From NCBI GenBank assembly GCA_012295275.1, contig CM022669.1, forward strand, positions 17,663,672 to 17,727,671: a stretch of DNA of 64,000 nucleotides. The letters run 5' to 3'. Below the pieces are notes generated by a model. The model was not told the DNA's origin and searched no databases. It was given only the letters and a program-made list of their open reading frames with translations. Below, piece by piece: positions 26,501 through 38,312 of this stretch (its first letter is position 1; every line of letters starts with the position of its first letter). A program made the position numbers and the translations under genes. This DNA comes from Chrysomallon squamiferum (Eukaryota > Mollusca > Gastropoda > Neomphalida > Peltospiridae).

Positions 26501-29500
26501 CTTTCATCATTCTTCTTCATTTTTTGTCTTATTTTTCTTTTCTTTTTTTAAAAATAAAAATGATTTGTCAGGCTCTGAATAAATTTCTTTAATGTTGTGA
26601 AAAATGCTTTACATGTTGTTACAAACATCACTTTATTCATGTATATTCATTCAGTCATAGATTTATATAAAAAAAATAAAAAAATTCATCAGATCTTTAA
26701 ATTAGATAACATATTGAAGAATTTGTTTTCAAATTACCATTTTATAGTAAAGAATTGCATGTTTCCATTAATTCATATAACATATTCCATATTTCTGGAA
26801 TCATGGAGATATAAAAAAAAAAAAAAAAGAAGAAAAACAACTCAAAAATTACATCCCACCCCAACCATGAAAAAACAACAACACAACAGTAAAAAGCCAA
26901 ACAGTCAATATAATTTATTATTATTTTTATATTATTTTACTTACTGCATCATTAATGATATTCTTGCGCACAGGGAATCCCATCTGGATTTATGTTCAGT
27001 ACATTCATTGATTGAAAACATTTTTATTGCCATTCTCCATGATTCTAATTATATTAATAATCATGTGGTCAGTATTGTACATATTTTCTTTTCCATTCGT
27101 TGTCATTGTTTTCAGCTTCATGTTGAAACAAATACAAATAAATGTAACTGTTTTGTCAGTAGTTGGAAGAGTTATTTGGATATAATAAAGTAATAATAAT
27201 AATAATAATGAGTAAACAAGTGTAATTTTATTTATTTCATCTTTTTTTTTTTTAATTATTAAGGTTATTATTATTATTAAGATTATTTTTAATTTATTAT
27301 TTTATAACTAAAACCAGTGCTAATCTTTATTACTTAATTCTTAATTAACTGGCATGGATTGGTGATTGAATCAGCTTTATAGATATATTACTTTTTTATT
27401 AATGTTTCCTAAGTGTGCCAGCATTTATATCTATCTGACTTACACTTTGTGATTGTTAATATTTCATTCAATCATTGGAACTAAAAATGAGAGAAAGATG
27501 AGATAAAAGAGTGATAATTTACGTGAAAATCATTTTAACTTGTAAAAATTCATTTCTTTATCAGAATAATCATCGTTCATCTTAATTTGTGTTTCAAAAT
27601 CTAAGAGAAAATAACCAAGTTAGCTCTTTTATCATTGAACAGTCTTCTGAGGTGTAAAATAATTTTTAAAATTCATAATCATTCGTTTTAATTTAATTTT
27701 TTTTTATCTACCCCCTTAAATGCATCATTATACCTTTGGTACAAGGTATAAATCACATTCATTTATCTGTATTTCATGTCACAACATTGAAAAATACAAT
27801 CTAAATATATTTATTTGAATGTCTGTTGAACATTCATTTATATTTTAAAATAACAAAAGGCAAATTTATTCTCTATTTTCAGGTGAAAGGATTATTCGAC
27901 ACAAATCAGAAAAGATTGCAGTGGAGATCTTGGTCAACCCACAGACAGCAACAGTCCGCAGATCCCTGAAGGGTTTCCTTACTACCCAGACACCACACAA
28001 GTTTCTCCTTTACGTTGGCCATGCCTTCCAGGGCTCTGGGGCGTGGGTGCTGCAGGATGATGTCTTTACTTTTGCTAATCTGGCCCACGTGTTTAAGGAC
28101 ACTGATGTTGAAAATGCCATCAAGCAGAGTCCCGGGACTCAGCTGACCATGTACACACTCGCTGGACCCGACTGGAAAAGCAGCTTCTTGAAGCACGACT
28201 TCAGCAAGGAAATTCACATTGAAGTGAACCCAGCACAGAAGCTGCACAATGTCCATGGCGTGCTTCAGTTTGCTGCCTATATTGGAAGTTTTGTCAAGAC
28301 GCAGAATGTCACGACAATGTTGCACTCTTCAGAGATTGTGGGCAACATTAAGTTCAGCCGACCAACTCTGTACATCTTCCCTGGTTGTCAGGGAGATTCT
28401 GCTCTCTTTGGCATCAATGGCTTTAGCCTTCTTGTCAATGGCGGGTATAGTAGGAGGTCTTGCTTCTGGGATTTCACACGTCACTTAGATAGAATTGATG
28501 CTTTTCTGCTCACCCATTTAGGCACAGATAATTTATTTGGCATAGGTTCTGTTCTGCAACGAAAACAGATAGAAAATGTCCATCCTGAAATTGGCTTTAT
28601 GTATCTGAATTCTAGTGAAAAAACAAGAAATTCTCCCTTGCCTAGTTTAGAAGATGTCACCCAGAAAGACCCAAGTCTACTGATCAATTTGGCTGAAGAG
28701 GGAAGCCGTCTGATAGATTATTCAAAGCAGTTAGGTCAGCTTCCCCACCCATGTTCACGCACAACTTCTGGGCCAAACCAGGAACCTGTAAATCTGTATC
28801 ACAAAGTTGGTCACGGTTCATTGGATATGTATATCCTCAATCCTGTACAAGACAGCAAGGAGCTGAAGGAATTTTACATGCAGTGGAACAAGCAGGTCAA
28901 CAATTTTGGAGTTCAGCAGCACTTTCCTCTACCAAATATGCTGTCCATCTGCGCTTTGCTTGTTTGGAGGCCATCCAGTCCAACTGAGAAAATCACTAGG
29001 ATTTTCTTTCCAGGAAATGCTCCTCAAAATAAAGTCATTGAGGGTCTGGAAAAGATTAAGAATTTGGACTTCTTGAAGCATCCTTTCTGCACTCAGAAAG
29101 ATCTTCACCCTGTGAAAAAGACACCAGGATCAAGAGCTACCGCAACCAAGACTACTCCAAGATCATCAGCTCCTGTCAAGACTGAACTGTCCAGAAGAAC
29201 AGAGAGACCAGAACGACCGAAGCCCTCAGTACCAACAACCATGACTAGAGGAAAGGTGGCTAAAGAGGATTCTAATAAGAAAGCTGCAACAAAGACCAGG
29301 GATGTTAAAAAAGACAAAGAGAAAGAAAAAGAGAAGAAGGAGAAGTCTGATAAGTCAAAATCTTCAGCATCGTCTAGTCCTTCAAAAAGTTCTGTTTCAG
29401 CTGCCTCCCCATCAAAGAGCTTGACACCAACTGAGTCTGCCCCTGAACCAGTTACACCCCAAGGAAAAGCAGAACCACCAGTGAAAAGTGAACCAGAACC

Positions 29501-32438
29501 AGTACAGCCAGCACCACCAGCTGAGCCAAGTGCTCCTCAGGAGCCCTTGGTAAACCATGTAAGTGAACAGCCACCTGTGACTGGTACAGAACAGGCTGTT
29601 AATTCTGTAAATGAGGCAAGAGAAACCATTTCTCCTGAACCACTTCCAGATCCCACACAGTTTGAGCCTACCACTTATGACAGCGTACAGCAGGTGGCAT
29701 CTCATCCACCTTATGATAAAGAGAAACTTGCAGAGCTTGGGATTTATGATGATGATTATGAAGAGCACGAGAAACCTGTTGCAGATACCACACTTGACAA
29801 GCAGAAACAGGAAGAATTGGGAATTTATGATGATGATCAACAAAGATTTGAGAACACAGTCCAAAATGATGTCAGTGCAGTGAATGATAACCAGCACTCT
29901 TCAGTAACATCCCCTCTATCACCAGGGGATGAAGACTTACTTCAACCACAAGCTTTGCCAGACCCAGTTGCAATTCCTGAACAGGCTCCTATAGATGTGG
30001 AGAGACAATTCATTAAAGAAGAAATTGTTCCAGAAGAGGCCAAAGGTGAATTTTCTGCTCCAGAGTTTCAAGAAGAAAAGGAAGAATCTGCTCCTACATG
30101 TGATGTTGATACAGCAAAAGAGGAATCATCTGCAGTTGATATGTTTAAAGAGGAATCTCCAGCCCTTGATATGTCGAAAGAGGAATCTCCTGAACCTTGT
30201 GATATGTCAAAAGAGGAATCACCTGCACCTTGTGATATGTCAAAAGAGGAATCACCTGCTCCTTGTGATGTGTCGAAAGAGGAATCACCTGCACCTTGTG
30301 ATATGACAAAAGAAGAATCACCAGCCCCTTGTGATATGACAAAAGAAGAATCACCAGCACCTTGTTATGATGAAATGAAGGATGAATCTCTTGTTTATAA
30401 TGATTTGGCTCCAAAAGAACAGTCTCCTGCCCCAGGACACATGGACCCAGCACAAGATATTCCATCTTCACCAGAGCCAACAGAGGAGCCACAGGAATTT
30501 TCATACCAACATGAGCCTGCTGCTAAGGAAGAGACAAGTGCACCTTTCATGCATGAGCCTGAAGAAACTCCTGCCCAAGAATCAATAGAACAAAGTCTTC
30601 AGTATGGCATTACAGATGACCAGACTCCACACATGGGTGGAATTAGAGAGGAGGAGGAAGAAGAAGATGCAGTCCAGTCTGAAATGAAAGGTGAAAAGGA
30701 ACACTCTGTAGACCCAGAGGAATTCCAGCATGCTTCAGCAGGATCAGCTGTTGATGCTGAAGATGATCATCATGAAGCTGGTGAATCAGAGAAGAAGCCA
30801 GAAGTGATGGACAAACAGACACTGGAAGATTTGGGTATTTATGAAGAAGATGATCAGGAGGAAATGGGTAATGAAGACGACACTACACGTGACTCGCTTG
30901 AAAGAGATCCTAGTGCATTTGTTTACGAGAAGGAAGTAGATTTAGAGGGAGAAGATGGATCTCATCAGGAACAACAGTTTAGTTTTGAGAAAGAACATGC
31001 AGCTGAACAAATACAGCCAGATGTACTTGGTGACATAAAGGAAGAAGATGCTTCTGCCAAAGAGGGTGAAGTATCAGTAACAGAGAATAACCACTTTGAG
31101 ACTGATTACAATGCTCAGATGGAAGAGTCACATGTTGGACAAGATATATCATATGATGGCTCTGCTCATGAAATGGAAGGAGAACAAGAGTCAAATATTC
31201 CAGAGGCTTTTGAGAAAGATGACACTCCTCAGCCAAGAGAAAACCAACCCTTTGATTTTTCAGGGGCTGTGAATGAAAATGTTAATGGAACAGGGAAAAT
31301 GGAAGCTAAAGAAGATGACACTGATTCAATTGATGGAGGTACTCCAGATGATGACAAGGACATTGATGAATCATTTCCACACCATCAGGAGAAAACATCA
31401 AAAGATGCACCTGAAGAAGAACATGACATGCCAGCCAATATGCGTCCTGAATTTGAGGCAAAAAATCCCTTTGACACAATGGACCAGCATGGATACAACC
31501 CATTTGTTGGTATTGAGGATTCAGTTTATGAACAACAGCCTCCTGCCAATATGTCAAGCACTGAACAAGACTCTGTGAAGGAAGCAGAAAAAGAATTTGA
31601 TCCTGTTGCTGAATGGGGCCAACCAATGGGACTTCCTTCCCCGTCCCCACCTGAAGAAAATAAAACTGAAGTGGCCACAGCAAATGGAATTAACCCTGAT
31701 GTCACAAACAAATCTCCTAAAGCTACAAAAACAGCGAAGAATGGTACTGCTAAGACAGATGATAACAAAAAATCACCACCACGAACCAAGTCCCCAGAGA
31801 AACGATCGCCCACAAAGGCTAAACCAACTAATGGTCACACAAACAGGTCATCAGACCTGCACACAAGAACAGGCAGACCTCAGTCTGCTGCTGCTGACAA
31901 GAAGACAGAAACAAAGAGACCTGCCACTGCAAACACAGACAAGAAACCTCTCTCTCGCACCCGGCCAGCCACAGCACCTTCAACACGTCAAACAGAAACT
32001 AAAACACGAGCTGCAACAACCCGACGTCCTGCCACTGCTACTAGTCGATCTTCTCCCATAGCCAGCAGAGCTCCACCGCTTCCCCCTATGACTCCATTCT
32101 ACGTGGACCTCACCTATATTCCCAACCACGGTGATCCACTCTACAGCGATGTGGAGTTCTTCAAGAGGGTCCGGGCAAGGCATTACGTACTGAGTTCTCT
32201 GTCTCCTAATCCTCAGATACTTAACTCACTGCTCGAGGCCAAGAAGCTCTGGGAGGATAAGGATTTGGATGTCACTGTCATTCCAACGTATGATAATGAA
32301 ACGCTTCGACACTGGATGGGTCTCCACAAGGAAGACCTCGGTCAGTTGAAGATAGACGTGGCTCCGTCTGCCAGCCGCTGCACCATACAGCTGCAGGACC
32401 ACGAGACCAGCTGCTCCGCTTATAGGCTTGAGTTTTAA
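19693..32438 (+). CDS. MAP1B: Microtubule-associated protein 1 (MAP1/futsch family), 3' part of gene: two recognised exons
   Basis: Coding exons recognised are 19693-19791 and 27883-32438. The joined frame gives about 1550 residues and lacks the extreme N-terminus, so the gene begins upstream of 19693. MAP1 proteins bind and stabilise microtubules, mainly in neurons. The order seen is the N-terminal MAP1 domain (CWDEEVTGIDINDELSQ, FPGCQGDSALFGINGF, RHLDRIDAFLLTHLGTDNL, IFFPGNAPQNKVIEGLEKI), a Lys/Glu-rich basic segment (KKDKEKEKEKKEKSDKSK), a long acidic Pro/Glu/Ser region with tandem KEESPAP repeats and three LGIYDDD-like motifs, a basic Ser/Pro/Thr region, and the conserved C-terminal light-chain domain beginning at PFYVDLTYIPNHGDP. 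The domain order and both conserved ends fit MAP1B/MAP1A/MAP1S and Drosophila futsch; invertebrates usually have one such gene, so the symbol is a family label. Family assignment is secure; the 5' gene structure is not. Confidence 0.95.
20103..20145. repeat. (TA)n microsatellite
   Basis: About 21 uninterrupted TA units. Confidence 0.97.
20521..20553. repeat. Poly(A) tract
   Basis: 33 consecutive A. Confidence 0.97.
23069..23330. repeat. Degenerate tandem repeat, about 86-95 bp, three copies
   Basis: AAAGTTATTTAGAAAA at 23069, 23165 and 23250, each followed by an ACAxACATxAGTATTTTAA variant and TTATTTTCTTAAT. Confidence 0.85.
24128..24139 (+). CDS. MAP1B: Candidate 12-nt alternatively spliced microexon of MAP1
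   Basis: Inside the 8.1-kb intron, the acceptor-like tract cccattttcatatgcag ends at 24127 and a GTAAGT donor begins at 24140. They enclose CAAGCAAGGGTG. The flanking MAP1 exons are joined in phase 1, so a 12-nt insertion stays in frame and would add Ala-Ser-Lys-Gly before the existing Gly (N-ASKG-GER). This rests only on splice signals and phase. A chance pair of signals this close is possible in a long intron. Confidence 0.3.
26597..27193 (+). other. Unusually long intronic open frame of unknown status (198 codons)
   Basis: It is open from a GTG at 26597 (first ATG at 26639) to the TAA ending 27193, within the MAP1 intron. The predicted protein is rich in Ile, Asn, Lys and His, contains a Lys run coded by a poly(A) tract, and has no domain or signal I recognise. 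Base composition is no different from the surrounding intron, which argues against coding. Its length alone is unusual for DNA this A+T-rich. No function is proposed. Confidence 0.15.
27883..32438 (+). CDS. MAP1B: MAP1 giant terminal coding exon
   Basis: The acceptor is ctattttcag (27873-27882). The frame is open for 1517 codons to TAA at 32436-32438. Counting from the GAA at 27885: residues 1-406 complete the N-terminal MAP1 domain; residues about 459-494 are a KKE-type basic stretch expected to contact microtubules; residues 618, 645 and 983 start LGIYDDD/LGIYEED motifs; residues 742-827 are eight KEESPAP-type units; residues 1194 and 1205 start NPF tripeptides; residues about 1265-1395 are basic and Ser/Pro/Thr-rich with many SP/TP sites; residues 1404-1517 are the C-terminal light-chain domain ending YRLEF. 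One giant exon carrying most of the protein is typical of MAP1 genes. The exon is clearly richer in G+C than the intron before it. Confidence 0.95.
30108..30365 (+). repeat. MAP1B: In-frame tandem repeat encoding DMSKEESPAPC units
   Basis: Eight consecutive units in the MAP1 reading frame: two of 10 codons (DTAKEESSAV, DMFKEESPAL) then six of 11 codons with consensus DMSKEESPAPC. The 33-bp units are near identical, with mostly third-position changes, which indicates recent slippage or unequal exchange. Seven of the eight units carry an Ser-Pro dipeptide, a possible proline-directed kinase site, and the last six each add a cysteine. Confidence 0.95.
32094..32438 (+). other. MAP1B: MAP1 C-terminal (light-chain) domain
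   Basis: It begins PFYVDLTYIPNHGDP and continues through FFKRVRARHYVLS, LLEAKKLWEDKDLDVT, VIPTYDNETLRHWMG and finally CSAYRLEF. This is the most conserved MAP1 segment (PFYVDLAYIPNH...FFRRVRA...TLIPTHD...KIEF in vertebrates). In the family it lies in the proteolytically released light chain, which binds microtubules and the heavy chain. The cleavage position cannot be read from this sequence. Confidence 0.93.
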
Positions 32439-32604
32439 ATGAACCGTGACCAAGATGTTACAGTTGCAGAAATCAGGTCTCAGATGGCTTTTCTTTTCTG
32501 CTGTTAGGCTGAGGTTTTTGAATGATGTGTGTGAACATGTGTATGAAATGGAGTCCATTATTAAGCAGTGTTGTTGGTTGATTGCTGATTTAGTTGAAAT
32601 GTTT

Positions 32605-32648
<44 letters not shown>

Positions 32649-33528
32649 GGCTTCTGACTATGGTTGGGGTGGAAAAGCGTGGAATTGTAACATGTGGCTC
32701 TGAAACAAGTTTTTGATGAGAATGCATCATTCAGTAGTGTTTAATTTATCAATATGCTTTTCTGGGTTTTTTCTTGTTTTTTTTTTTTTTGTTTGTTTTT
32801 TCCTCTTTGTCTTTGTTGTAAAATTGTTGCTTTAGTTTTTCCTTTTGGATTTCTTGTAAATCTTTATCAGAGACTGTAAATGTATGTTTTAGAGAGTTAA
32901 TATATAGTCTGATCATTTTTCAAATTAGTCAGGATTTTTTTTTTTTTCTCCTGTATTAATACACTCCAGTACAAAACAAAAAATGTCATGTTATCCTTTT
33001 TGATATAAATGCTTCAGATATATTTACTATTTTATTCTTAATTTTTCCACCATGACATTTATTGTTTCAGAAATTAAAATGTTTCATCTTCACTTATCAT
33101 AATTACTTTTTAAAATATTTTTAAATGTTATGTAAAGTTGCATAAACAGCATTATTGTGAAAAAACCCCAAAACAACAACAGATATGGAATTAGATACCT
33201 GCTTGATCACAAATCTGTCTTATCATGAAACATTCAGAAACTGAGAAATGAAGAGTTTTCTGTTGAAATTACTATGGTTTTGGATTTTAAAGACATTGTG
33301 TATTTCAGTTTATTAATTCCAGTTACAAGACTTTCCATCATGTTTGGACTTTATTCTGTACAATTTTAAAGACTCTTCTTTACCTATCTGGAATTACAGT
33401 GTCATTTTATTTATGACATTGTGAAGACCGATGTTTGGACTGTGTTACTCAATGTTTAAAAATGTCATGTTTTAATAGTTTTGATTCTGGTTTAAATCTA
33501 CAAATGAATCGGTTGATATATATGTTCA

Positions 33529-33534
33529 AATAAA
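33529..33534 (+). terminator. MAP1B: Candidate MAP1 proximal poly(A) signal
   Basis: AATAAA about 1.09 kb after the stop codon. It is one of several hexamers in the region, so use is uncertain. Confidence 0.3.
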
Positions 33535-36128
33535 TAGATTAATTGAGATGTTTCAGACTACTAGTGTAAACCGTAATTTTATTAATGATGTCCTGAAATC
33601 AGAAATAATTGTATCTATTGGTTATTTGTAATATGAACACTAAAAAGGGGAAAAAAACCATATATATAATCAACATTGAATGTGTTTCTTTTTCATGTTT
33701 TATTACAAGCATGTCATGTTCTGTCATTCTTTCATTTTAAGAAAGCAGTTAAGACAAGATAAAGAACAGGGTTGCACCTTTTTTTTTCTCTTTTTTATTT
33801 TTTTTAATTTTTTTTTTAGAAATAATATTTAACAAATATATTTCAAATGTAATTTAAAAAAATTAAAACAATAAAATATTTAGCCGATTATGTTTTCTAC
33901 ATGACCATTTATAACAGAGAAAAGTAAAGAGAAAAACAAATAAATAATGGTTTAAATGGAGAATGTTATTAAAATTCGTATTTTACTTTTTAGTGTTTGC
34001 TTTTTAGTGGACACACTTTGTTAAATATCCAGTGCTTTACCACCCCTTACTGTAAAATGTACATAAAAAAGCAAATATCAATGTTATGCAACTGCCTGTT
34101 TGCTCAGTGTATGATTTTATTTTTCTTCATTCTGAAAATGATTCTACCAAATGGTAATGTAAAATATGTAAACAGTTGAAATTTTTCACACATTTCTTTA
34201 TGAATTTTTAATTTTTAATTTTTTTTTGAAAAAGTAGAATTTGTTACTGCTACTTTTAAACAAAAATGTAATGTGAGTATTGTAAAATAATATTAAAATT
34301 ATTTTTGAATACTTTTTGAATGTTACTTTTCTGAATTCTCATTTTCTTTGTAAGCAGGCAAAAACTTAAATTTTTAAGGGGACGGGTTTTCTAAAAAACA
34401 AATAATGAAATAAAAATTTGTTTATTAATATTTTTGACTACAGAATTCTGTAATTTTAAAATGCAACACTTACAGGGAAAAAAAAGAAAAAAGTTATGTA
34501 ACTGTTACAAGCTAGCTGGAGCATTTGGAATAAGTAACTTACAGGCCAGCTCACAGGATACCAAGTAACATAGCCAGTTTGTGATATATCACTGTAGATT
34601 TAAAAAATAATAAAAAATTCAACCTTTTCAATGATGAACTGTTTTGTATCTGGCATGTGGAACTGGTTAGGGAAGTCTGAATGTCATAAATCACTAAGTG
34701 CAATTGATGCACTGTCACTTTTTTGTTTGCTTTTCATACTTTTCTTAATTATTATTTCATTCCTTGACTGTCTGTATGTGTAGTGCAGATAACTTTTTGG
34801 TGTTTCATTTGTATAACCTCGATTCTGGGGTTTTCATTAAATTTTAAAGTAATAATGATAAATTGGATCACATAAATTTGAAGGAAAAAAAAAAATAAGA
34901 AAAAACACAACAAAGAAAACAAGAACAAAACTAGCCAAAAAAAAACAACAACATAAACAGGATTTATAATTGGACTATACATTTGTTAAATGAATTTTTT
35001 GTTTTCTTTTTCTAAAAATTAGGAAAACATGCGATTCCATTTTATCATCACTAGAATTCTCCTTGGCTTGTACTTTGATACAGTTTACACTCATTTTGTT
35101 ATTTTAACCTTTAAAATTGTATACACATTTATTACTAGCGAGATATTTTATTATTTTCAATTATTACCATAGATTTTTAGACATTTATTAAATTGATTCT
35201 TGGTTTTTTTCTAAAGTGAAGTAATAGGATTTTGTAAAATTTAGAACATTTACAGCAATAGGTTTTATAAGCCACGATAAAATTAGTTAAGATTTTTTTC
35301 ACCTATTTTAAATCTTTATAAACTAAATCGTGTTATTGTTAATAATCAGTATAATTATGAAGTTTTGTGCTTTGCAGAGAAATAGAAAAAGAGATGAGTA
35401 TATTAATAACATGACCAAGATATTTGAAGACTTATATTTAGATACTTTGTGTAGTTTTTATTGAATGGTTTATAATCAATGCTAGCCTTTTGAATTTTGT
35501 CCTCAGATCTTGTTGAAGTCTTGTGTTTATATAAAAACAGTCTCTCTTTTTCACTGTTTCCCTATTTTCATTCCTTATCAGCCAATCTTTAAAAATAAAT
35601 TATCAAGATATTAATAATTGTTTTCTCTTCTGTAAGCCAACATAGTAAATAGTTAATTATGTTTTTTGTACTGACTTGTAGGCAACTAGTCATACAATTG
35701 CTTCAAGGTGCTTCAGTGTTTCTTCAATTATTAACTAACACATTTTATTGTTATTTTTTTTTTGGTTATTATTTTAAACAGGCAAATTAAGATGAAGCCT
35801 TAGTCTGATAATGTTACATTATACCAGAATAAAATCATGTTTAAATTAGCTGGTTTTATTTTTATGGTTGTAATGTAGTCTACCATAATTAGTATTATTT
35901 TTGAGAAGAAAACAAATTCTGTTTATAATTTTGTTGTTTAAATGCAAATGTATTTGTTCACTTTTTAAAATATTTTATGTATACATTTGTTTCCTTTTTG
36001 ATTTTTATTTGTTGTTTGTAGCCATTTATATATATACGTTTTCTCTCTTTTATAAGTAATACTAGTATCTTTTTACCTTATACTTTTGTTTTGTAGAGTT
36101 GTCTACCATTCACACAGAAAATTACATC

Positions 36129-36166
<38 letters not shown>

Positions 36167-36798
36167 ACAAAAATTGCATCATTTTGGTTTTGATTTAGAG
36201 TTATCTATCTTCAACACAGTATATAATTAATAACTAGACATAAAATACAGGTGTTTAATAAAATCCAGAAAAACTGTAAAGCCCGATTACTGTTTGGGGT
36301 AACATTTTCACTGAATTATATAATTAACAATTGTTTTTGTTGTTTTTTTAGGTTTTATATTACTACAACATTTAGAATTTACTTCTGACAAGTTACATAC
36401 TGCCTAGACATATTAGCAAGACCTTTTAACAAAAAAAGAAGTAATTAAAAAATGATTAGTTTTTTCTTTAAAATAAAAATAAAATCTTTACATAGTTATT
36501 TACAAATTTTAGTGCAATTTTAATATCAGCTCTTTCACCATTGTGCTTTTGTAAAGTGTTAATATATTTATGCTTCCATCCATTAGCCTGTACATACATG
36601 TAAATTTCTCTTCAACAGTTCTTTACGATTCTTTTCTCCCTTTGTGTAAATGCTGTAGATTTTTTTTTTTTTTTTTTTTGTCTTTTTTCAGTGTGGATTA
36701 AATGTGTTACTTCACTGTTGTTTACATTGTGGATCTGTACAGCCTATTTTCAGTGTTGTAATTCTGCATCAATGTCTTAATATTTGTCAAGCCAGATT

Positions 36799-36804
36799 AT
36801 TAAA
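36799..36804 (+). terminator. MAP1B: Candidate MAP1 distal poly(A) signal
   Basis: ATTAAA, with a GU-rich tract (TGTGTTGG, then TTTTTGTGTGTGTGTG) in the next 20-50 bases, the arrangement of a functional cleavage site. Use of it would give a 3' UTR of about 4.4 kb. Confidence 0.3.
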
Positions 36805-37950
36805 TGCTACCAAAATTATACTGTGTTGGTCTTTATTTTTGTGTGTGTGTGTGGAGAGGGAGAGGGAGAGACAGAGACACTCTCTCGTTGGATTTTGGTT
36901 TTGTGAAAATTTTCTTCCACCAATAATTGCTTGAATTATGTGTGAAGAAAAAAACAAAAACAAAATGTTTTAAATTTTTTTATTTACCGACACGTGGAAA
37001 TATTTATACTGTAGCTCTGTATTTTATTTTTTTTAAAAAAAGCAAACCTGTCAACAAAAATAATATATAATACAAGACACAATACACAAAAGTTGGCAAT
37101 GCCAATAATCTAAGACTAACTTTCTACATCAAGAAAAATGTTAGATATAAAGACATTTACACACCATTGAACTGATGGTTAAGTGTTAAAATGAGCTGAT
37201 AATTTCAATTCATACGTGATCACTTTTAACTATCTCAGATTTATCTACAGGATTATTAAACAAGCATAAAGTAATCTATATATATCTTTTCTCACACACG
37301 CTCTTCTTTAAAAATTATTTTACAATATATTTACCAAACATTTCAATTTCTTTCTTTTTTTTAAATTAACAATGGCTCTGTATGAAAAGAAAACTTTGGA
37401 GGTCACAATGTCTTGACCATGCCCTTTTATTATCAGTTTTTTTTTTTTTTTTGTAGCCAAAAATACCATCTGCAGTTCTGATACTTCTTCTTGCTGACAG
37501 ATAATATTAAGGCACCATAAAAAATTTCTGCTTGACATAAGGTAAAAAGTCACAGAAATTTCTTCATGCCTTTTGATCCGCATTCACAAAACCTTTAATT
37601 AGCACATAGAAATACACATCATAAGTTAAAAAATATAAATGGAGCAAATACAACTGTACAGACACAACACACACACAATAGTTGTCCCAATACTTTTTGT
37701 TTGTTAAACACTGTTCAAAGAAACAATAACAGATTTTGGTGATGTTTTTTTTTTTTTTTTTTTTTTTATACAAGTGCTTCACACATAATAAACTGTCCTT
37801 AAAGGCAAAAGAAGAACAAAATAATAAAAATAGTAATTAAAATAAATGTGTGGTACCATGATTTCAAGCAATTACAGCTTACAGCATTCAAATTGTCAAA
37901 AAGTCCAATCAACAAAATGATTCAAGGAATTGTTGAATCATTTAATTAAA

Positions 37951-37985
<35 letters not shown>

Positions 37986-38058
37986 ATCTTTTTTTATGTT
38001 TTTTTTTTAAAAAAGGAAAAGAATAAAACTGTTGTATGCACGTGCTACAGCAGGCGTG

Positions 38059-38064
38059 TTTATT
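38059..38064 (-). terminator. UBAP2L: Candidate UBAP2L poly(A) signal
   Basis: AATAAA on the minus strand, about 150 nt after the stop codon. Others exist further on (for example near 37426), so a longer 3' UTR is possible. Confidence 0.35.
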
Positions 38065-38216
38065 GGGGCAAATATGGTGAGAAATTACAATGTGCCTACA
38101 TAACACTGGGCTACAACATCACTATATTGGACACAGCAGTTAAATCCATAGACAGATATAAGAGTTAGTTAGTTTTCCATTGTACAGGGCCTTCGAGGAG
38201 TGCAGGCAGAACCAGT

Positions 38217-38312
38217 TCAGCTGGACCATCCATAGGAAGGGTACGCCTTGGAAGCAACCTTTGCCTGTGATGTGGCCTGCTGCGACACTCTGGACGAAGC
38301 ACCAGTCGAGTC
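38217..38312 (-). CDS. UBAP2L: UBAP2L coding exon 24 (terminal)
   Basis: 31 codons plus TGA, ending SKAYPSYGWSS, matching the human terminus NKSAYNSYSWGAN. Acceptor catgtag. The 3' UTR runs to lower coordinates. Confidence 0.94.
   Translation of the reverse strand, partial: DSTGASSRVSQQATSQAKVASKAYPSYGWSS

Larger units (their letters stand above)
19792..27882 (+). other. MAP1B: 8.1-kb MAP1 intron
   Basis: GTGAGT donor at 19792, ttttcag acceptor ending 27882. It is A+T-rich with (TA)n, poly(A) and poly(T) tracts. Listed separately inside it are the candidate microexon, a degenerate repeat near 23.1-23.3 kb and an unusually long open frame at 26.6-27.2 kb. No transposase or RNA gene is recognised. 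Confidence 0.85.
32439..38216. other. MAP1 3' UTR and convergent intergenic region
   Basis: It begins directly after the MAP1 stop and ends at the UBAP2L stop on the other strand. It holds poly(T) runs (32610-32644, 36131-36160, 37958-37981), several plus-strand AATAAA/ATTAAA hexamers and no recognisable coding sequence. The two 3' UTRs must share this interval, so long isoforms could overlap. Confidence 0.7.

Noticed and set aside
27906-28325. 139-codon minus-strand frame opposite the MAP1 N-terminal domain
   Set aside because: The plus-strand frame is clearly homologous to MAP1, so the antisense frame is a shadow.
29412-29897. 161-codon minus-strand frame and other frames inside the MAP1 exon
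   Set aside because: Antisense or out-of-frame shadows of the MAP1 coding exon, caused by its biased codon composition.
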